The notes below the pieces were generated by a model. It worked only from the letters and a program-made list of their open reading frames with translations, did not search any database and was not told where the DNA came from. Positions 8,010 to 16,353 of a DNA stretch of 64,000 bases are shown here, piece by piece; position 1 is the first letter of the stretch, and each line of letters opens with the position of its first letter. Source of the stretch: Hymenobacter cheonanensis (lineage in GTDB: Bacteria; Bacteroidota; Bacteroidia; Cytophagales; Hymenobacteraceae); NCBI RefSeq assembly GCF_030581075.1, contig NZ_JAUQSW010000004.1:310001-374000 (forward strand), written 5' to 3'. A program made the position numbers and the translations under genes.

Positions 8010-8879
8010 TCAGGAGGGCTTAGGCTTTTTAGGTGGCTTGGCGGCGGCGGCAGTTTCCCAAGGAGCCGGCGCCGTGCGGCCCAGCCACAGCACCAGAAAC
8101 TGCCACTGCCGGCGGTGCTTTTTTGCATTGAAAGGCGCTTCGTACACAAAGCCCTTTATCGGCCCATTGTGGTGCTCCCAGCACTGCCTGGAATGGGCGG
8201 CCCATTCCTTTTGCCAAGCCGCCAGCTGAGGTAGCAATTCGGGTAGCCAGTGGTCGGCCTCCTTCATGGCGGCCTTCAGAATGAGGTGCGCCGGCTTGTA
8301 AAGCGAGCGCTTAATGGTCTGGTAGCTAGGCCACAGCAGCTCTAGCTCGTGCCCAATGCGCTGGGCCTCCAGCTTGGGTTCGGCCAGGGTACGGTAGTTG
8401 CGGTAGTGCTGCATCACCGTCGTAGCCCATTGCTGGCGCAATAGCTGGTCGCATTCCTGCCACACAAACTGCTCACGGTCAACGAGGCGTATCCGGCTCA
8501 GATTTATAAGCTGCGCCAGCTGCGGGTCGGCATAGAGCGTGGGCAGCACCGTTTCGCGGTAAAATTGCAGCACCTCCCGGTTGTAAGCCAGCTCGTTGGC
8601 GGCCAGTTTAGTGAGGCTCTCCACCTGGGCGCCGTATTGAGCCACGGCTGTGGCATGGTCGGGCAGGTAGCGCGCCAGCTGCTCGGCCGACAGGATGCGC
8701 TGCATGGTCGCCAGCTCAAAATCCAGGCGTTCCCAATCGGTAAGGTACTTGCCGCGCGGCAAGTCCTTGGTTTGCTGCTCCATCAAATACAGCTGCTCGG
8801 CCTGCTCAAACGTCAGCTTCAGGTCAGGATAAACCTGTTTCAGAACGTTGACTTGCCAGCGGTACTCTTTTTTGTCCAT
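8010..8879 (-). CDS. Conserved-looking cytoplasmic protein, unknown function
   Basis: This 289-residue protein has no signal peptide or membrane segment. It is strongly helical, rich in Leu, Gln, Glu and Trp (KKEYRWQVNVLKQVYPDLKL at the start, QLAAWQKEWAAHSRQCWEHH near 230), and ends in a Lys/Pro tail (AAKPPKKPKPS). I do not recognise a family and see no catalytic motif. The ATG at 8879 is followed by the acidic-basic start MDKKEYR. It lies between an esterase gene (50 bp away) and an SGNH hydrolase (43 bp away), all on the minus strand, so it is probably co-transcribed. The composition is normal for the window, with no sign of recent transfer. Confidence 0.7.
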   Translation of the reverse strand: MDKKEYRWQVNVLKQVYPDLKLTFEQAEQLYLMEQQTKDLPRGKYLTDWERLDFELATMQRILSAEQLARYLPDHATAVAQYGAQVESLTKLAANELAYNREVLQFYRETVLPTLYADPQLAQLINLSRIRLVDREQFVWQECDQLLRQQWATTVMQHYRNYRTLAEPKLEAQRIGHELELLWPSYQTIKRSLYKPAHLILKAAMKEADHWLPELLPQLAAWQKEWAAHSRQCWEHHNGPIKGFVYEAPFNAKKHRRQWQFLVLWLGRTAPAPWETAAAAKPPKKPKPS

Positions 8880-8929
8880 GCAGAAAGGGGGCGCTAGGGA
8901 GAGGTGAGGCGAAGGTCAGCCGCCGGCTT

Positions 8930-9976
8930 CTACTCAAAATCGAGGTGCTTATTGAAAAACGGCAGCACCTGCTGGTACATGCGCCCGGTGGGCCCCATGA
9001 TACGGCTGCCGTGGGTGCCCTCATACTCCTCGGCCGTGTGCCGGATGCCGTACACCGTGAGCAGGTTGCTGAACTGGCGGCAAGTGGGCGGAATGTGCTT
9101 CACCTCGTCCTGCGCGCCCCAGTCGAACGCAAACGCTCGCAATTGGCGCAGGGCGGCCGGGTGTATCGGCAGGGTATAGAGGGGCGAGGCCAGCACCCAG
9201 CGCGCCAGCACGGCATCGCGCCGGGCCAGGCTGTCAGCCCCCAGCGAGCCGGGGAAATTAGCCCCAAATGGCGCAGCCTTGGGGTTGGGCGAAAAGGCCC
9301 GGGCCAGCGACACCGCCGCTAGGGTGGTGTGGCTGCGCTGCGCCTCGGCGGCGCTGGTGGCCCGCAGCGCCGGGCCCACGCCGGGGCCGGGCAGGTAGCT
9401 GGGGTGCGGCCCCAGAAAAGCCGGGCTCAGGGCGTAGGCGGCGGCCCAGGTGCCGGAGTAGGCCAGGGCTAGCCGCACGGTGCCGCCCCCGCCCATCGAG
9501 TGGCCGGCCAGCCCCCGGCTGCCGGGCCGGGCCAGGGTGCGAAACTGCTTGTCGATGAAGGCAATAAGCTCGCGGGCCGTAAAGTCGGCCCAGGGGCCGT
9601 TGGTGGCCGAGTTGGCGTACCAGCTGCCGCCAAAGCGCGTTTGCTCGTCGGGCACCACTACGATAAGCGGGCGGATTTGCCCGGCCGCAATGGCCTGGTC
9701 GAGCAGCGCCTTCATGCCATCCTGGTTGAAAATCAGGCTGTCATTCCAGGTGAAGCCGTGCAGGTAGTACAGTACCGGATAGCGCTGGCCGGGGCTGGCC
9801 TCGTAGCCGGCGGGCAGGTACACGCTCACGCGGCGGCGCGGGTTTTCGCCGCCCGGGTTGCCGTGCAGCAGCTTCGAGTCGAGGTGCGTGACAACCACGC
9901 GGCCGGCGGGGGGCGCGGTTTGGGCAGCTAGCCGGAGAGAGGCTAGTAGTAGGAGCAGTATGTATAAATTTTTCAT
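8930..9976 (-). CDS. Secreted esterase of the alpha/beta-hydrolase (esterase D-like) family
   Basis: This 348-residue protein has a signal peptide (MKNLYILLLLLASLRLAAQ). The fold is that of the Esterase_phd/feruloyl-esterase group. The oxyanion region is YYLHGFTWND, the nucleophile elbow is GHSMGG (S160), and the catalytic His lies in YEGTHGSR near the C-terminus. Family members remove acyl or feruloyl groups from polysaccharides or hydrolyse S-formylglutathione; export here favours a polysaccharide or siderophore substrate. It follows a GH5 gene on the same strand but is separated from it by a 34-bp-arm palindrome. The start is an ATG at 9976, directly at the leader. Confidence 0.82.
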   Translation of the reverse strand: MKNLYILLLLLASLRLAAQTAPPAGRVVVTHLDSKLLHGNPGGENPRRRVSVYLPAGYEASPGQRYPVLYYLHGFTWNDSLIFNQDGMKALLDQAIAAGQIRPLIVVVPDEQTRFGGSWYANSATNGPWADFTARELIAFIDKQFRTLARPGSRGLAGHSMGGGGTVRLALAYSGTWAAAYALSPAFLGPHPSYLPGPGVGPALRATSAAEAQRSHTTLAAVSLARAFSPNPKAAPFGANFPGSLGADSLARRDAVLARWVLASPLYTLPIHPAALRQLRAFAFDWGAQDEVKHIPPTCRQFSNLLTVYGIRHTAEEYEGTHGSRIMGPTGRMYQQVLPFFNKHLDFE

Positions 9977-10006
9977 AACATATTGTCAGTTGGTGTTCTA
10001 GTGCCA

Positions 10007-10125
10007 AGCCCCACCCCCGGCCCCTCCCCTGCGGGGGAGGGGACCTGACGATTTTATGACTGCGCCTTTATGACTGCGCCGCCGTGGCCCCCCTCCCCCG
10101 CAGGGGAGGGGCCGGGGGTGGGGCT
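10007..10125. repeat. GC-rich palindrome with perfect 34-bp arms
   Basis: The arms 10007-10040 (beginning AGCCCCACCCCCGGCCCC) and 10092-10125 are perfect reverse complements. The spacer contains a direct repeat TTTATGACTGCGCC in two adjacent copies. The element fills the gap between the esterase and GH5 genes. There is no T run, so a classical terminator is not supported; an mRNA stabiliser or a mobile miniature repeat is possible. Confidence 0.9.
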
Positions 10126-10126
10126 G

Positions 10127-11455
10127 CTATTTCTTCAGCTCCGCCCGCAGCGCGCCGATAACCTCCGGGTTCGGCACGCAGTTCTTGAACTTGATATTCT
10201 CCAGGATAACCGGCAGGTCGGCGGCGCTCTTCACATCGACCGGATACGGCGGCTTGATGCGCAGGAGCGCGGCAATGGGCTTGTCGTTGAAGCGCTTATA
10301 CGTCCAGTTGCACCAGCCGATGCCCATGCTGTTGAGGTTGCGGGCGGCCTCGCCCATCCACTGGGCCGAGTTTTCGCCGGTTTCGCCCACCCACACCGGC
10401 ACCTGCTGCGCCTGGCGAAACTGCACGAGGTTGGCAATGGCCCCGAGCTGGTTGGCGTCGGGGTTGCTGGCATCCACGGCGTTGCTAAGCGGATACTTGG
10501 GCAAGATGCTGTAACGGTGCGAGTTATATACCAAATTCTCCTGATGGGTAAAAGTCTTTTTCTCAATACCGTTGTAGTTATTGCCAAAGCCATTGCCTTC
10601 GAGCAGCAGCAGGTGCTGGTCGCCCTCGGCGCGCACCGTGTTGATGAGCTTCTCAAACATGGCCTGGATGGGCGGGTTGCCGCCGGGCACGTTATTAGGC
10701 TCATTGATAAGGTCATACATGGCAATGCGGCCGTCGTGCTTGTAGCGTCGCGCCAGGGTCGCCCACAGGCCGTTGGTCATCTCCTGGTACACCGGCTCCT
10801 GCCAGAAGTCGTTGGCTTTCAGCGCGTCGGCAATATTGGTATCGGTGCCCTGGGCGCCGGGGGCGGCGTGCAGGTCGAGCACCACGTAGAGCTTGTTGGC
10901 CGCGCACCAGGCTAGGGTCTTGTCAATCAGCCGGATGGCTTCGAGCTTAGCGGGCTCTCTGAACAGCTCGCCCTTTTGCTGCCACTCCTGCAGCTTGGCC
11001 ACGTAGTCAGCGTAGGGCACGGTGCCCCGAATGACGCCGTTGCGCACGGCGCGCTGGCTAGGGGTCAGAAACAGGTCGTAGTGCAGCGGCAGCCGGATGC
11101 AGTTAAAGCCCTGCTGGGCAATGAAGTCGATGTCTTCTTTCGTGATAAAATTGTCGCGATACTGCTGGTAGAATTTCTCCACCTGCGCGTCGCTCAGGCC
11201 CGCGCCATACAGCACTTTTTTCACCGAGCCCTGGGTGCCGCCGTAGCCGGGCTTCATCATGTAGCCTTCCTGCAACAGCCAGCCGCCCAGGTTCATGCCT
11301 TGCAGCAGCACCTCATGGTGCTGGGCATCCACTAGTTTGGGGCCTTCGGCGCGGAGCAGGGGGCTGGTAGTGGTTTGGCTGGCGCCGACCTGCGGTTGGG
11401 CCAGAGTGGATAGACCAGCCAGCAGGATAAGGGAGAGCGGAGAGTAAAAACGCAT
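10127..11455 (-). CDS. Secreted glycoside hydrolase family 5 (beta-glucanase)
   Basis: This 442-residue protein has a signal peptide (MRFYSPLSLILLAGLSTLAQ) and a single (beta/alpha)8 GH5 domain. GH5 elements are visible: GMNLGGWLLQEGY near 53-65, NCIRLPLHYD, the acid/base E252 in YDLINEPNN, and the nucleophile E358 in VPVWVGETGENS. GMNLGGW resembles the GH5_9 exo-beta-1,3-glucanase type, but other subfamilies are possible. It is the last of four secreted glycosidases in the locus. The ATG at 11455 is preceded within 20 nt by a TTTTCCCACCC block shared with other genes of the locus. It probably acts on beta-glucan fragments in the periplasm or on the cell surface. Confidence 0.88.
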   Translation of the reverse strand: MRFYSPLSLILLAGLSTLAQPQVGASQTTTSPLLRAEGPKLVDAQHHEVLLQGMNLGGWLLQEGYMMKPGYGGTQGSVKKVLYGAGLSDAQVEKFYQQYRDNFITKEDIDFIAQQGFNCIRLPLHYDLFLTPSQRAVRNGVIRGTVPYADYVAKLQEWQQKGELFREPAKLEAIRLIDKTLAWCAANKLYVVLDLHAAPGAQGTDTNIADALKANDFWQEPVYQEMTNGLWATLARRYKHDGRIAMYDLINEPNNVPGGNPPIQAMFEKLINTVRAEGDQHLLLLEGNGFGNNYNGIEKKTFTHQENLVYNSHRYSILPKYPLSNAVDASNPDANQLGAIANLVQFRQAQQVPVWVGETGENSAQWMGEAARNLNSMGIGWCNWTYKRFNDKPIAALLRIKPPYPVDVKSAADLPVILENIKFKNCVPNPEVIGALRAELKK

Positions 11456-11508
11456 GAAAGCAGGGTGGGAAAAAACGGTGTTGGAAAGGTGGCAATTGCA
11501 AGCCTAGC

Positions 11509-11630
11509 AAGCACAAAACGGCTGTCATGCTGAACGCAGTGAAGCATTTCGCTCGCATCGTGAGGGTAGTGACCCAGGCGGCGCGAGCGAGATGCTTCAC
11601 TGCGTTCAGCATGACAGCCGTTTTGTGCTT
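11509..11630. repeat. TCATGCTGAACGCAGTGAAGCAT palindrome, copy 1
   Basis: The arms begin AAGCACAAAACGGCTGTC and end with its exact reverse complement; the core is the CATGCTGAACGCAGTGAAGC / GCTTCACTGCGTTCAGCATG pairing. It lies between the GH30 and GH5 genes. Related copies are at 50420, 55225, 59552 and 62999. Confidence 0.92.
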
Positions 11631-11646
11631 AAATGCTTATTTACAA

Positions 11647-13098
11647 CTAGTTGATAACGTAGGTCGCCATCGAGTGGGGGGCGGCGGTGGTGCTGGCGGC
11701 CTGGCCCTTTATCCAGAGCAGAAACTCCTGGGGCTTGTCGCCGCTATTCATCACCACCACGGCCACTTTGCCGTCGGGGTTGCGGAAGGCGGTGGCTTGC
11801 AGCCAGTCGCGGGTGGTGGTGGTGGCCACGCGCCGGGCGCCGGGGCGGATGAACTTCGAGAAGTGCCCGATGTAGTAGTAGGCGTTGGTATAAAGCAGCT
11901 TACCGGCCTTGGTATCGGCAATGATGGGCGCGAAGCAGAAGTTGCCCACGTGGTTGGGGCCGCCGGTTTCGTCGAGCAGGATGTTCCAGTCGGTCCAGCC
12001 CACGGTGCCGGCGTTGAAGTCGTTTATCATCGAGTGGCCGTAGCGCTCGCCCAGGCGCCACTCGTTTAGCTGGTCAAACTTGAAGCTCTCCACGCACGCC
12101 TCCGTCAGCATGAGGTTGGTGGCGGGGTAGGTTTCGTGCACGCGGCGCACGTTGTCGAAGAGCATACCGCTGCCGGTCCAGGTTTCGTACCAATGGTAGC
12201 CGATGCCCCACACGTACTTGGCGGCGGCCGGGTCGTCGAGCACCGTGCTGGCGCGCTGGTACACGAGGTCGCGGTTGTGGTCCCAGGCAATGAGCTTTTT
12301 GCCGCCCAGCCCGTTCTTGGCCAGCGTCGGCCCGAGGTATTCCTTGATAAAGTCGCGCTCTTCCTCGGCCGTGTAAAGGCACGATTCCCACTTCTGGGTG
12401 GCCATTTCCTCGTTTTGCACCGTGAGGCCCCAGATGGGCATGCCCATCTTCTCGTAGGTCTGGATAAACTTCACGAAGTAGTCGGCCCAGGGCTGCCGAA
12501 ACTGGGGCAGCAGCTTGCCGCCGTGCAGCAGGTCGTGGTTGGTTTTCATGAACGCCGGCGGGCTCCAGGGGCTCACAAAGAGCGGCAGCTTGCCGCCCGC
12601 CGCCGCCGTAGCCTGCTTGATGAGCGGAATCTTGTACTGCTCATCGTGCCTGACGCTGAACGACTTGAGGCTGGCGTCGTTGTCGGCGATGTAGGTGTAG
12701 CTGTCGCTCGAAAAGTCGCAGCTCCCGATGTTGGTGCGGGCCAGCGAGTAGCCAATGCCCTGGCTAGGGCTGTAGTACGCTTGCAGCAGTTCCTGCTGCT
12801 GGGCCTTGGGCAGCTTGGCAAAAGTTTCGGCCGCGGCATCGGTAAGCGCCCCGCCGATGCCGAGCAGCGTCTGAAACTGGTGGCTAGGGTCGACAAACAC
12901 GCACACCTGCGTTTCGACGGGCTGGGCGGCCGGCGCGAAGCTGAGGGCCGCGCCGGGGGCTAGCCGCTGCGTAGTGCCCTGGGCGGTGGTAAATACCTGC
13001 GCCTTTTTGCCGGCGGCCGAGTATGAGGTAGTTTGGGCAGCGGCCGGGCCGAGGCCGAGCGCCGCAGCCAGCAGCGTCGGCAAAAGCTTAGTAGTCAT
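11647..13098 (-). CDS. Secreted glycoside hydrolase family 30 (glucosylceramidase-like)
   Basis: This 483-residue protein has a signal peptide ending near PAAAQ (residue 22). GH30 signatures follow: FQTLLGIGGALTDAAAE (75-91), LARTNIGSCDFSSDSY (119-134), SPWSPPAFMK (176-185), the acid/base E230 in LTVQNEE, and the nucleophile E333 in LTEACVES. The C-terminal beta-sandwich ends in SMATYVIN. The TEA-C motif and GIGGA start fit the GH30_1/glucosylceramidase-type branch, different from the two paralogues upstream. I chose the ATG at 13098; one codon before it a TTG is also in frame. Substrates in the family are beta-glucosides, including beta-1,6-glucan oligomers. It is third in the tandem GH30 series. 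Confidence 0.9.
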   Translation of the reverse strand: MTTKLLPTLLAAALGLGPAAAQTTSYSAAGKKAQVFTTAQGTTQRLAPGAALSFAPAAQPVETQVCVFVDPSHQFQTLLGIGGALTDAAAETFAKLPKAQQQELLQAYYSPSQGIGYSLARTNIGSCDFSSDSYTYIADNDASLKSFSVRHDEQYKIPLIKQATAAAGGKLPLFVSPWSPPAFMKTNHDLLHGGKLLPQFRQPWADYFVKFIQTYEKMGMPIWGLTVQNEEMATQKWESCLYTAEEERDFIKEYLGPTLAKNGLGGKKLIAWDHNRDLVYQRASTVLDDPAAAKYVWGIGYHWYETWTGSGMLFDNVRRVHETYPATNLMLTEACVESFKFDQLNEWRLGERYGHSMINDFNAGTVGWTDWNILLDETGGPNHVGNFCFAPIIADTKAGKLLYTNAYYYIGHFSKFIRPGARRVATTTTRDWLQATAFRNPDGKVAVVVMNSGDKPQEFLLWIKGQAASTTAAPHSMATYVIN

Positions 13099-13144
13099 CA
13101 AAAAGAAAACGGGTGGGAAAAGAAGGAAACCAGCGCCCAGGCGC

Positions 13145-14629
13145 CTACCAAATATAGGTGGCTACCGCGCCGCCGTAGAGCGCGGTGCTCACCGACTTGC
13201 CTTTGTACTGAATGTTGAAGCTTTGCAGCGTATTGCCCGTGTTCACCACCATCAGCACGCGCTTGCCGCCAGGGGTTTTGTAGGCCACGTTGGGCAGGTT
13301 GGTGGGCACGTTGGTGGCCACGCGCACCGAGCCGGGGCGCACAAACTTGGCGGCGTGGCCCACGCTGTAGTAGGCCGGGTTGCGGGCCACGGCATCGCCG
13401 CTGATGGTAACGGCCCCCAGGCACTGGGTGCAGCCGCCGGGCGTGTGCGGGCCAAAGTTGGCGTCGTTGCCCAGGTTCCACTCCAGCACGTTGCGGCTCC
13501 AGTTGCGCGGGGCCGCAATCACGAGGTTGGCGGCGTGCCAGGGCACGTCGGCGGCAAAGTTGCCGGGCGCCTGGGTCCACTGCTCGGTAAAGTACACATT
13601 CTTATTGGGGTAGGCATTGTGTACCGTGGTCAGCGCGTCCATCGTGCCCCCGTAGAGGTGGAAGGCCGAGCCATCGACAAAGGGGCTAGCCCCGGCATCG
13701 GCAAATACCGTCATGGGGTACTGCGGGTTGTCGGCGTTGTGGTCCCAGGCAATAATCTTGGTCGTAATACCCGCCGAGCGGAAAGCCGGCCCCACGTAGT
13801 TGGCGATAAAAGATGCCTGCTCGGTGGCCTGCATCACCATGCTCGGGTTGTTGCCACCGTAGAGCGGCTCATTTTGCAGGGTCACGGCGTCGATGGTGAT
13901 ACCGGCGGCCCGCATGCCCTGAATGTATTTCACAAAGTATTGGGCATACGCCCCGTAGTACTGCGATTGAAGCGAGCCGCCCTTGTACGGGTTGCTGGCA
14001 TCGGCCTGCTGCTTCATCCAGGGCGGCGCCGTCCAGGGCGAGCCCAGAATCTTGATGCTGGGATTCACGGCCAGGATTTCCTTCAGCACCGGAATCATGT
14101 AGGCCTGGTCGGGCGCCAGGTTGAAGTTGGCCAGGGTGGGGTCGGCCGGGCCATCGTCGTAGGTATACACGTACTCGTTGAGGTCGGAGGCGCCGATGCT
14201 CACGCGCAGGTAGCTGATGCCCAGCGAGGTACTGTCGGTGGCAAACAGCTCCTTGATGAGGGCCGCCCGCGCCGGGGCCGACATCCGGCTCATCACCTGC
14301 GCGCTGCCCCCGGTGAGGCAGTAGCCAAAGCCATCCATCGTCTGGTAGGTCTGGGTGGTATCGACCACGATGGTGGGGTCGGCACTGGTGCCGGCGGCAA
14401 ACTGCAGGTTCACCTTCTGGCGGGCAAACAGGGCCGACTTGTCGGGCATCGTCAGCCACATGGCCACCTGCGAGGGGCCGGTGGGCGTGGGGGCAGGAGT
14501 GGGCGTCGGCGTGGGCGCGGGGGCCGCCGCCGAGCCGCCATCGTCTTTTTTGCAGCCGGTGGCCAGCACAGCAAGCAGGGCCAGCGCGGGCGCGGCCCGC
14601 TGCCAGCGCGAAGAAAGAGAAACGAACAT
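13145..14629 (-). CDS. Surface lipoprotein glycoside hydrolase family 30
   Basis: This 494-residue protein starts with a lipoprotein signal with lipobox LATG-C26, followed by KKDDGGS and a Pro/Thr linker (TPTPTPAPTPT, about 40-50), as in surface-exposed Bacteroidota lipoproteins. The GH30 domain shows YQTMDGFGYCLTGGSA (95-110), LRVSIGASDL, SPWTAPPWMK, the acid/base E254 in LQNEPLYGGN and the nucleophile E349 in YFTEQW. The best fit by eye is GH30_3 (endo-beta-1,6-glucanase type). The ATG at 14629 was chosen because it starts the lipoprotein leader. It is clearly paralogous to the next gene upstream, 44 bp away, consistent with tandem duplication and then different localisation. Confidence 0.9.
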   Translation of the reverse strand: MFVSLSSRWQRAAPALALLAVLATGCKKDDGGSAAAPAPTPTPTPAPTPTGPSQVAMWLTMPDKSALFARQKVNLQFAAGTSADPTIVVDTTQTYQTMDGFGYCLTGGSAQVMSRMSAPARAALIKELFATDSTSLGISYLRVSIGASDLNEYVYTYDDGPADPTLANFNLAPDQAYMIPVLKEILAVNPSIKILGSPWTAPPWMKQQADASNPYKGGSLQSQYYGAYAQYFVKYIQGMRAAGITIDAVTLQNEPLYGGNNPSMVMQATEQASFIANYVGPAFRSAGITTKIIAWDHNADNPQYPMTVFADAGASPFVDGSAFHLYGGTMDALTTVHNAYPNKNVYFTEQWTQAPGNFAADVPWHAANLVIAAPRNWSRNVLEWNLGNDANFGPHTPGGCTQCLGAVTISGDAVARNPAYYSVGHAAKFVRPGSVRVATNVPTNLPNVAYKTPGGKRVLMVVNTGNTLQSFNIQYKGKSVSTALYGGAVATYIW

Positions 14630-14673
14630 GAACCGGGTGGGATTAAAAAGAAAAGCGAAGTGAAAGCCGGGCG

Positions 14674-16113
14674 CTACCACACGTAGGTGGCCACGGCGCC
14701 GGCCGGCAGCGTGGCCGCCGCCGTCTGGCCCTGGTAGCGCAGGCCAAAGGTTTGGGGGCTAGCCTGGTCGTTCACCACCAGCAGCACGTGGCCGCCGCTA
14801 GGGGTGCGGTAAGCCACATTGGGCAGCACCCCGGCGCTCGTCGAGCCGATGCGCACGGCGCCAGTGGGCACAAACTTGCTGGCGTGGGCCACCGTGTAGT
14901 AGGCCACGTTGCGCGTCACCTGGTCGCCGGGGGCTAGCGTGAGGGCGCCCAGGCACTGGTTGCAGCCGCCGGGCGTGTGCGGGTTCTGGTCGGGGTCGGC
15001 GGCCAGGTTCCACTCCAGCACGGCCTTGGCCCAGTTGCGCGGCGCCCCTATTTCGAGGTTTTTCACGTGCCAGTCGAGGTTGCTGGCGAAGGTCGTTTTG
15101 GAGCCCGTCCACTGCTCAGTAAAGTACACGTTCTTAGTCGGGTAGGCGTCGTGCACTTTGCTCAGCGCCTCAATGGGGCCGGCGTAGAGGTGAAAGGCCG
15201 CGCCATCCACAAAGGGGCTAGCCGCCGCATTGCCCAGCACTGTAAGCGGATACTCGGGCTTGTCGGCGTTGTGGTCGTAACAGATAATCTTGGTTTTCAG
15301 GCCCGCCTTCTGGAAAGCCGGCCCCAGGTGCAGGCCGATAAACTCGGCCTGTTGCTCGGCCAGCATTAGCAGGCTGGGGTTATTGCCGGGGTGCAGCGGC
15401 TCGTTCTGCACCGTAATGGCATCGAGCGGAATGCCGGCCGCCTGCATGCCCTGGATGTACTGCACAAAGTACTGGGCATAAGCCCCGTAAAACTCCGGCT
15501 TGAGCGAGCCGCCCTTGGTGGCCTCGTTGGTTTTCATCCAGGCCGGCGGGCTCCAGGGCGAGCCCAGCAGCTTGATTTTAGGGTTGATGGCCAGAATTTC
15601 TTTCAGCACCGGAATAAGGTGCTTTTCGTCGGGCGCCAGGCTGAAGTGGGCTAGCGTGGGGTCGGTCTGGCCGGCCGGCAGGTCGTCGTAGCTGAACACC
15701 GCCGCGTCGAGGTCCGAGGCCCCGATGCTGATACGCAGGTAGCTCACCCCAATATCTTGGGGCCCAGTGCCAAACAGCTCGCGCAGCAGCTTGGCCCTGG
15801 CGGGCGCGCTCATGGCGTGCAGAAGCTCGGCGCTGCCCCCGGTGAGGCAGTAGCCAAAGCCATCCATGGTTTGAAAGCGCTGGCTGTCATCAACTTCAAT
15901 AACGGGGCCGGCCGGCGCAGCGGCCTTGCCGAAGGCGAGTGGGCCGGGCTGCTGGCGCAGTTGCTGGCTCTGGTCGGGGGTGGTGACCCAGGCCGTAATG
16001 CCACCTTTGGGGCTGGCCGGGCGGCGCTGGGCGTGGGCCGGCAGCAGCACAAAGGCCGAGCACGTAGCCAGGCCCAGGACAACAAGATGCGTAGTAATGC
16101 GGGTGGTTTTCAA
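14674..16113 (-). CDS. Secreted glycoside hydrolase family 30, paralogue of the neighbouring lipoprotein enzyme
   Basis: This 479-residue protein has a normal signal peptide ending at PAHAQ (residue 29) and no lipobox. The GH30 motifs are RFQTMDGFGYCLTGGSAEL, LRISIGASDL, SPWSPPAWMK, the acid/base E238 in VQNEPLHPGNN and the nucleophile E333 in YFTEQW. The C-terminal sandwich ends in GAVATYVW, as in the paralogue. The reading frame starts with TTG at 16113, since no ATG lies between it and the leader; this start is less certain than the frame. It is the first glycosidase after SusD, separated by about 240 bp with a stem-loop. Being secreted rather than lipidated, it may act on imported oligosaccharides in the periplasm. 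Confidence 0.9.
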   Translation of the reverse strand: MKTTRITTHLVVLGLATCSAFVLLPAHAQRRPASPKGGITAWVTTPDQSQQLRQQPGPLAFGKAAAPAGPVIEVDDSQRFQTMDGFGYCLTGGSAELLHAMSAPARAKLLRELFGTGPQDIGVSYLRISIGASDLDAAVFSYDDLPAGQTDPTLAHFSLAPDEKHLIPVLKEILAINPKIKLLGSPWSPPAWMKTNEATKGGSLKPEFYGAYAQYFVQYIQGMQAAGIPLDAITVQNEPLHPGNNPSLLMLAEQQAEFIGLHLGPAFQKAGLKTKIICYDHNADKPEYPLTVLGNAAASPFVDGAAFHLYAGPIEALSKVHDAYPTKNVYFTEQWTGSKTTFASNLDWHVKNLEIGAPRNWAKAVLEWNLAADPDQNPHTPGGCNQCLGALTLAPGDQVTRNVAYYTVAHASKFVPTGAVRIGSTSAGVLPNVAYRTPSGGHVLLVVNDQASPQTFGLRYQGQTAAATLPAGAVATYVW

Positions 16114-16312
16114 GGGAAAAGGAGACTAGAATATAGCTAAAAGTACGCGTGCCCGGGCGGTGCGCGCCGCCGGGCGCTAAAAGGCCCGCCGGGCCGGGCC
16201 TGAGCCGGCACGACGGGCCACACGTGCAGCAGGAAGCCAAAGGCCGTTCCGGGGCAAAAGAGCCAGACTATTTCACTTTTCCCACCCCGCCCCGAAACGG
16301 CCACTACCAAGG

Positions 16313-16344
16313 GGCCTAGCGCGCTGGCAGCGGCGCGCTAGGCC
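16313..16344. other. Perfect 12-bp stem-loop between susD and the GH30 genes
   Basis: The arms GGCCTAGCGCGC (16313-16324) and GCGCGCTAGGCC (16333-16344) surround an 8-nt loop. It lies 10 bp after the susD stop on the minus strand. No T run follows in that direction, so it is more likely an mRNA processing or stabilising hairpin, or a partial terminator that lowers glycosidase expression relative to SusCD. The rest of the gap (16114-16312) holds nothing else I can identify. Confidence 0.7.
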
Positions 16345-16353
16345 TTGAGAATA

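Noticed and set aside
12974-14686. A 570-codon plus-strand open frame opposite the GH30 genes
   Set aside because: It is a His/Gly/Arg/Val-rich shadow produced by the codon bias of the GC-rich minus-strand genes, which have clear GH30 motifs.
16313-16344. Reading the susD-side stem-loop as an intrinsic terminator
   Set aside because: No T run follows in the direction of transcription, and the GH30 genes downstream need the transcript.
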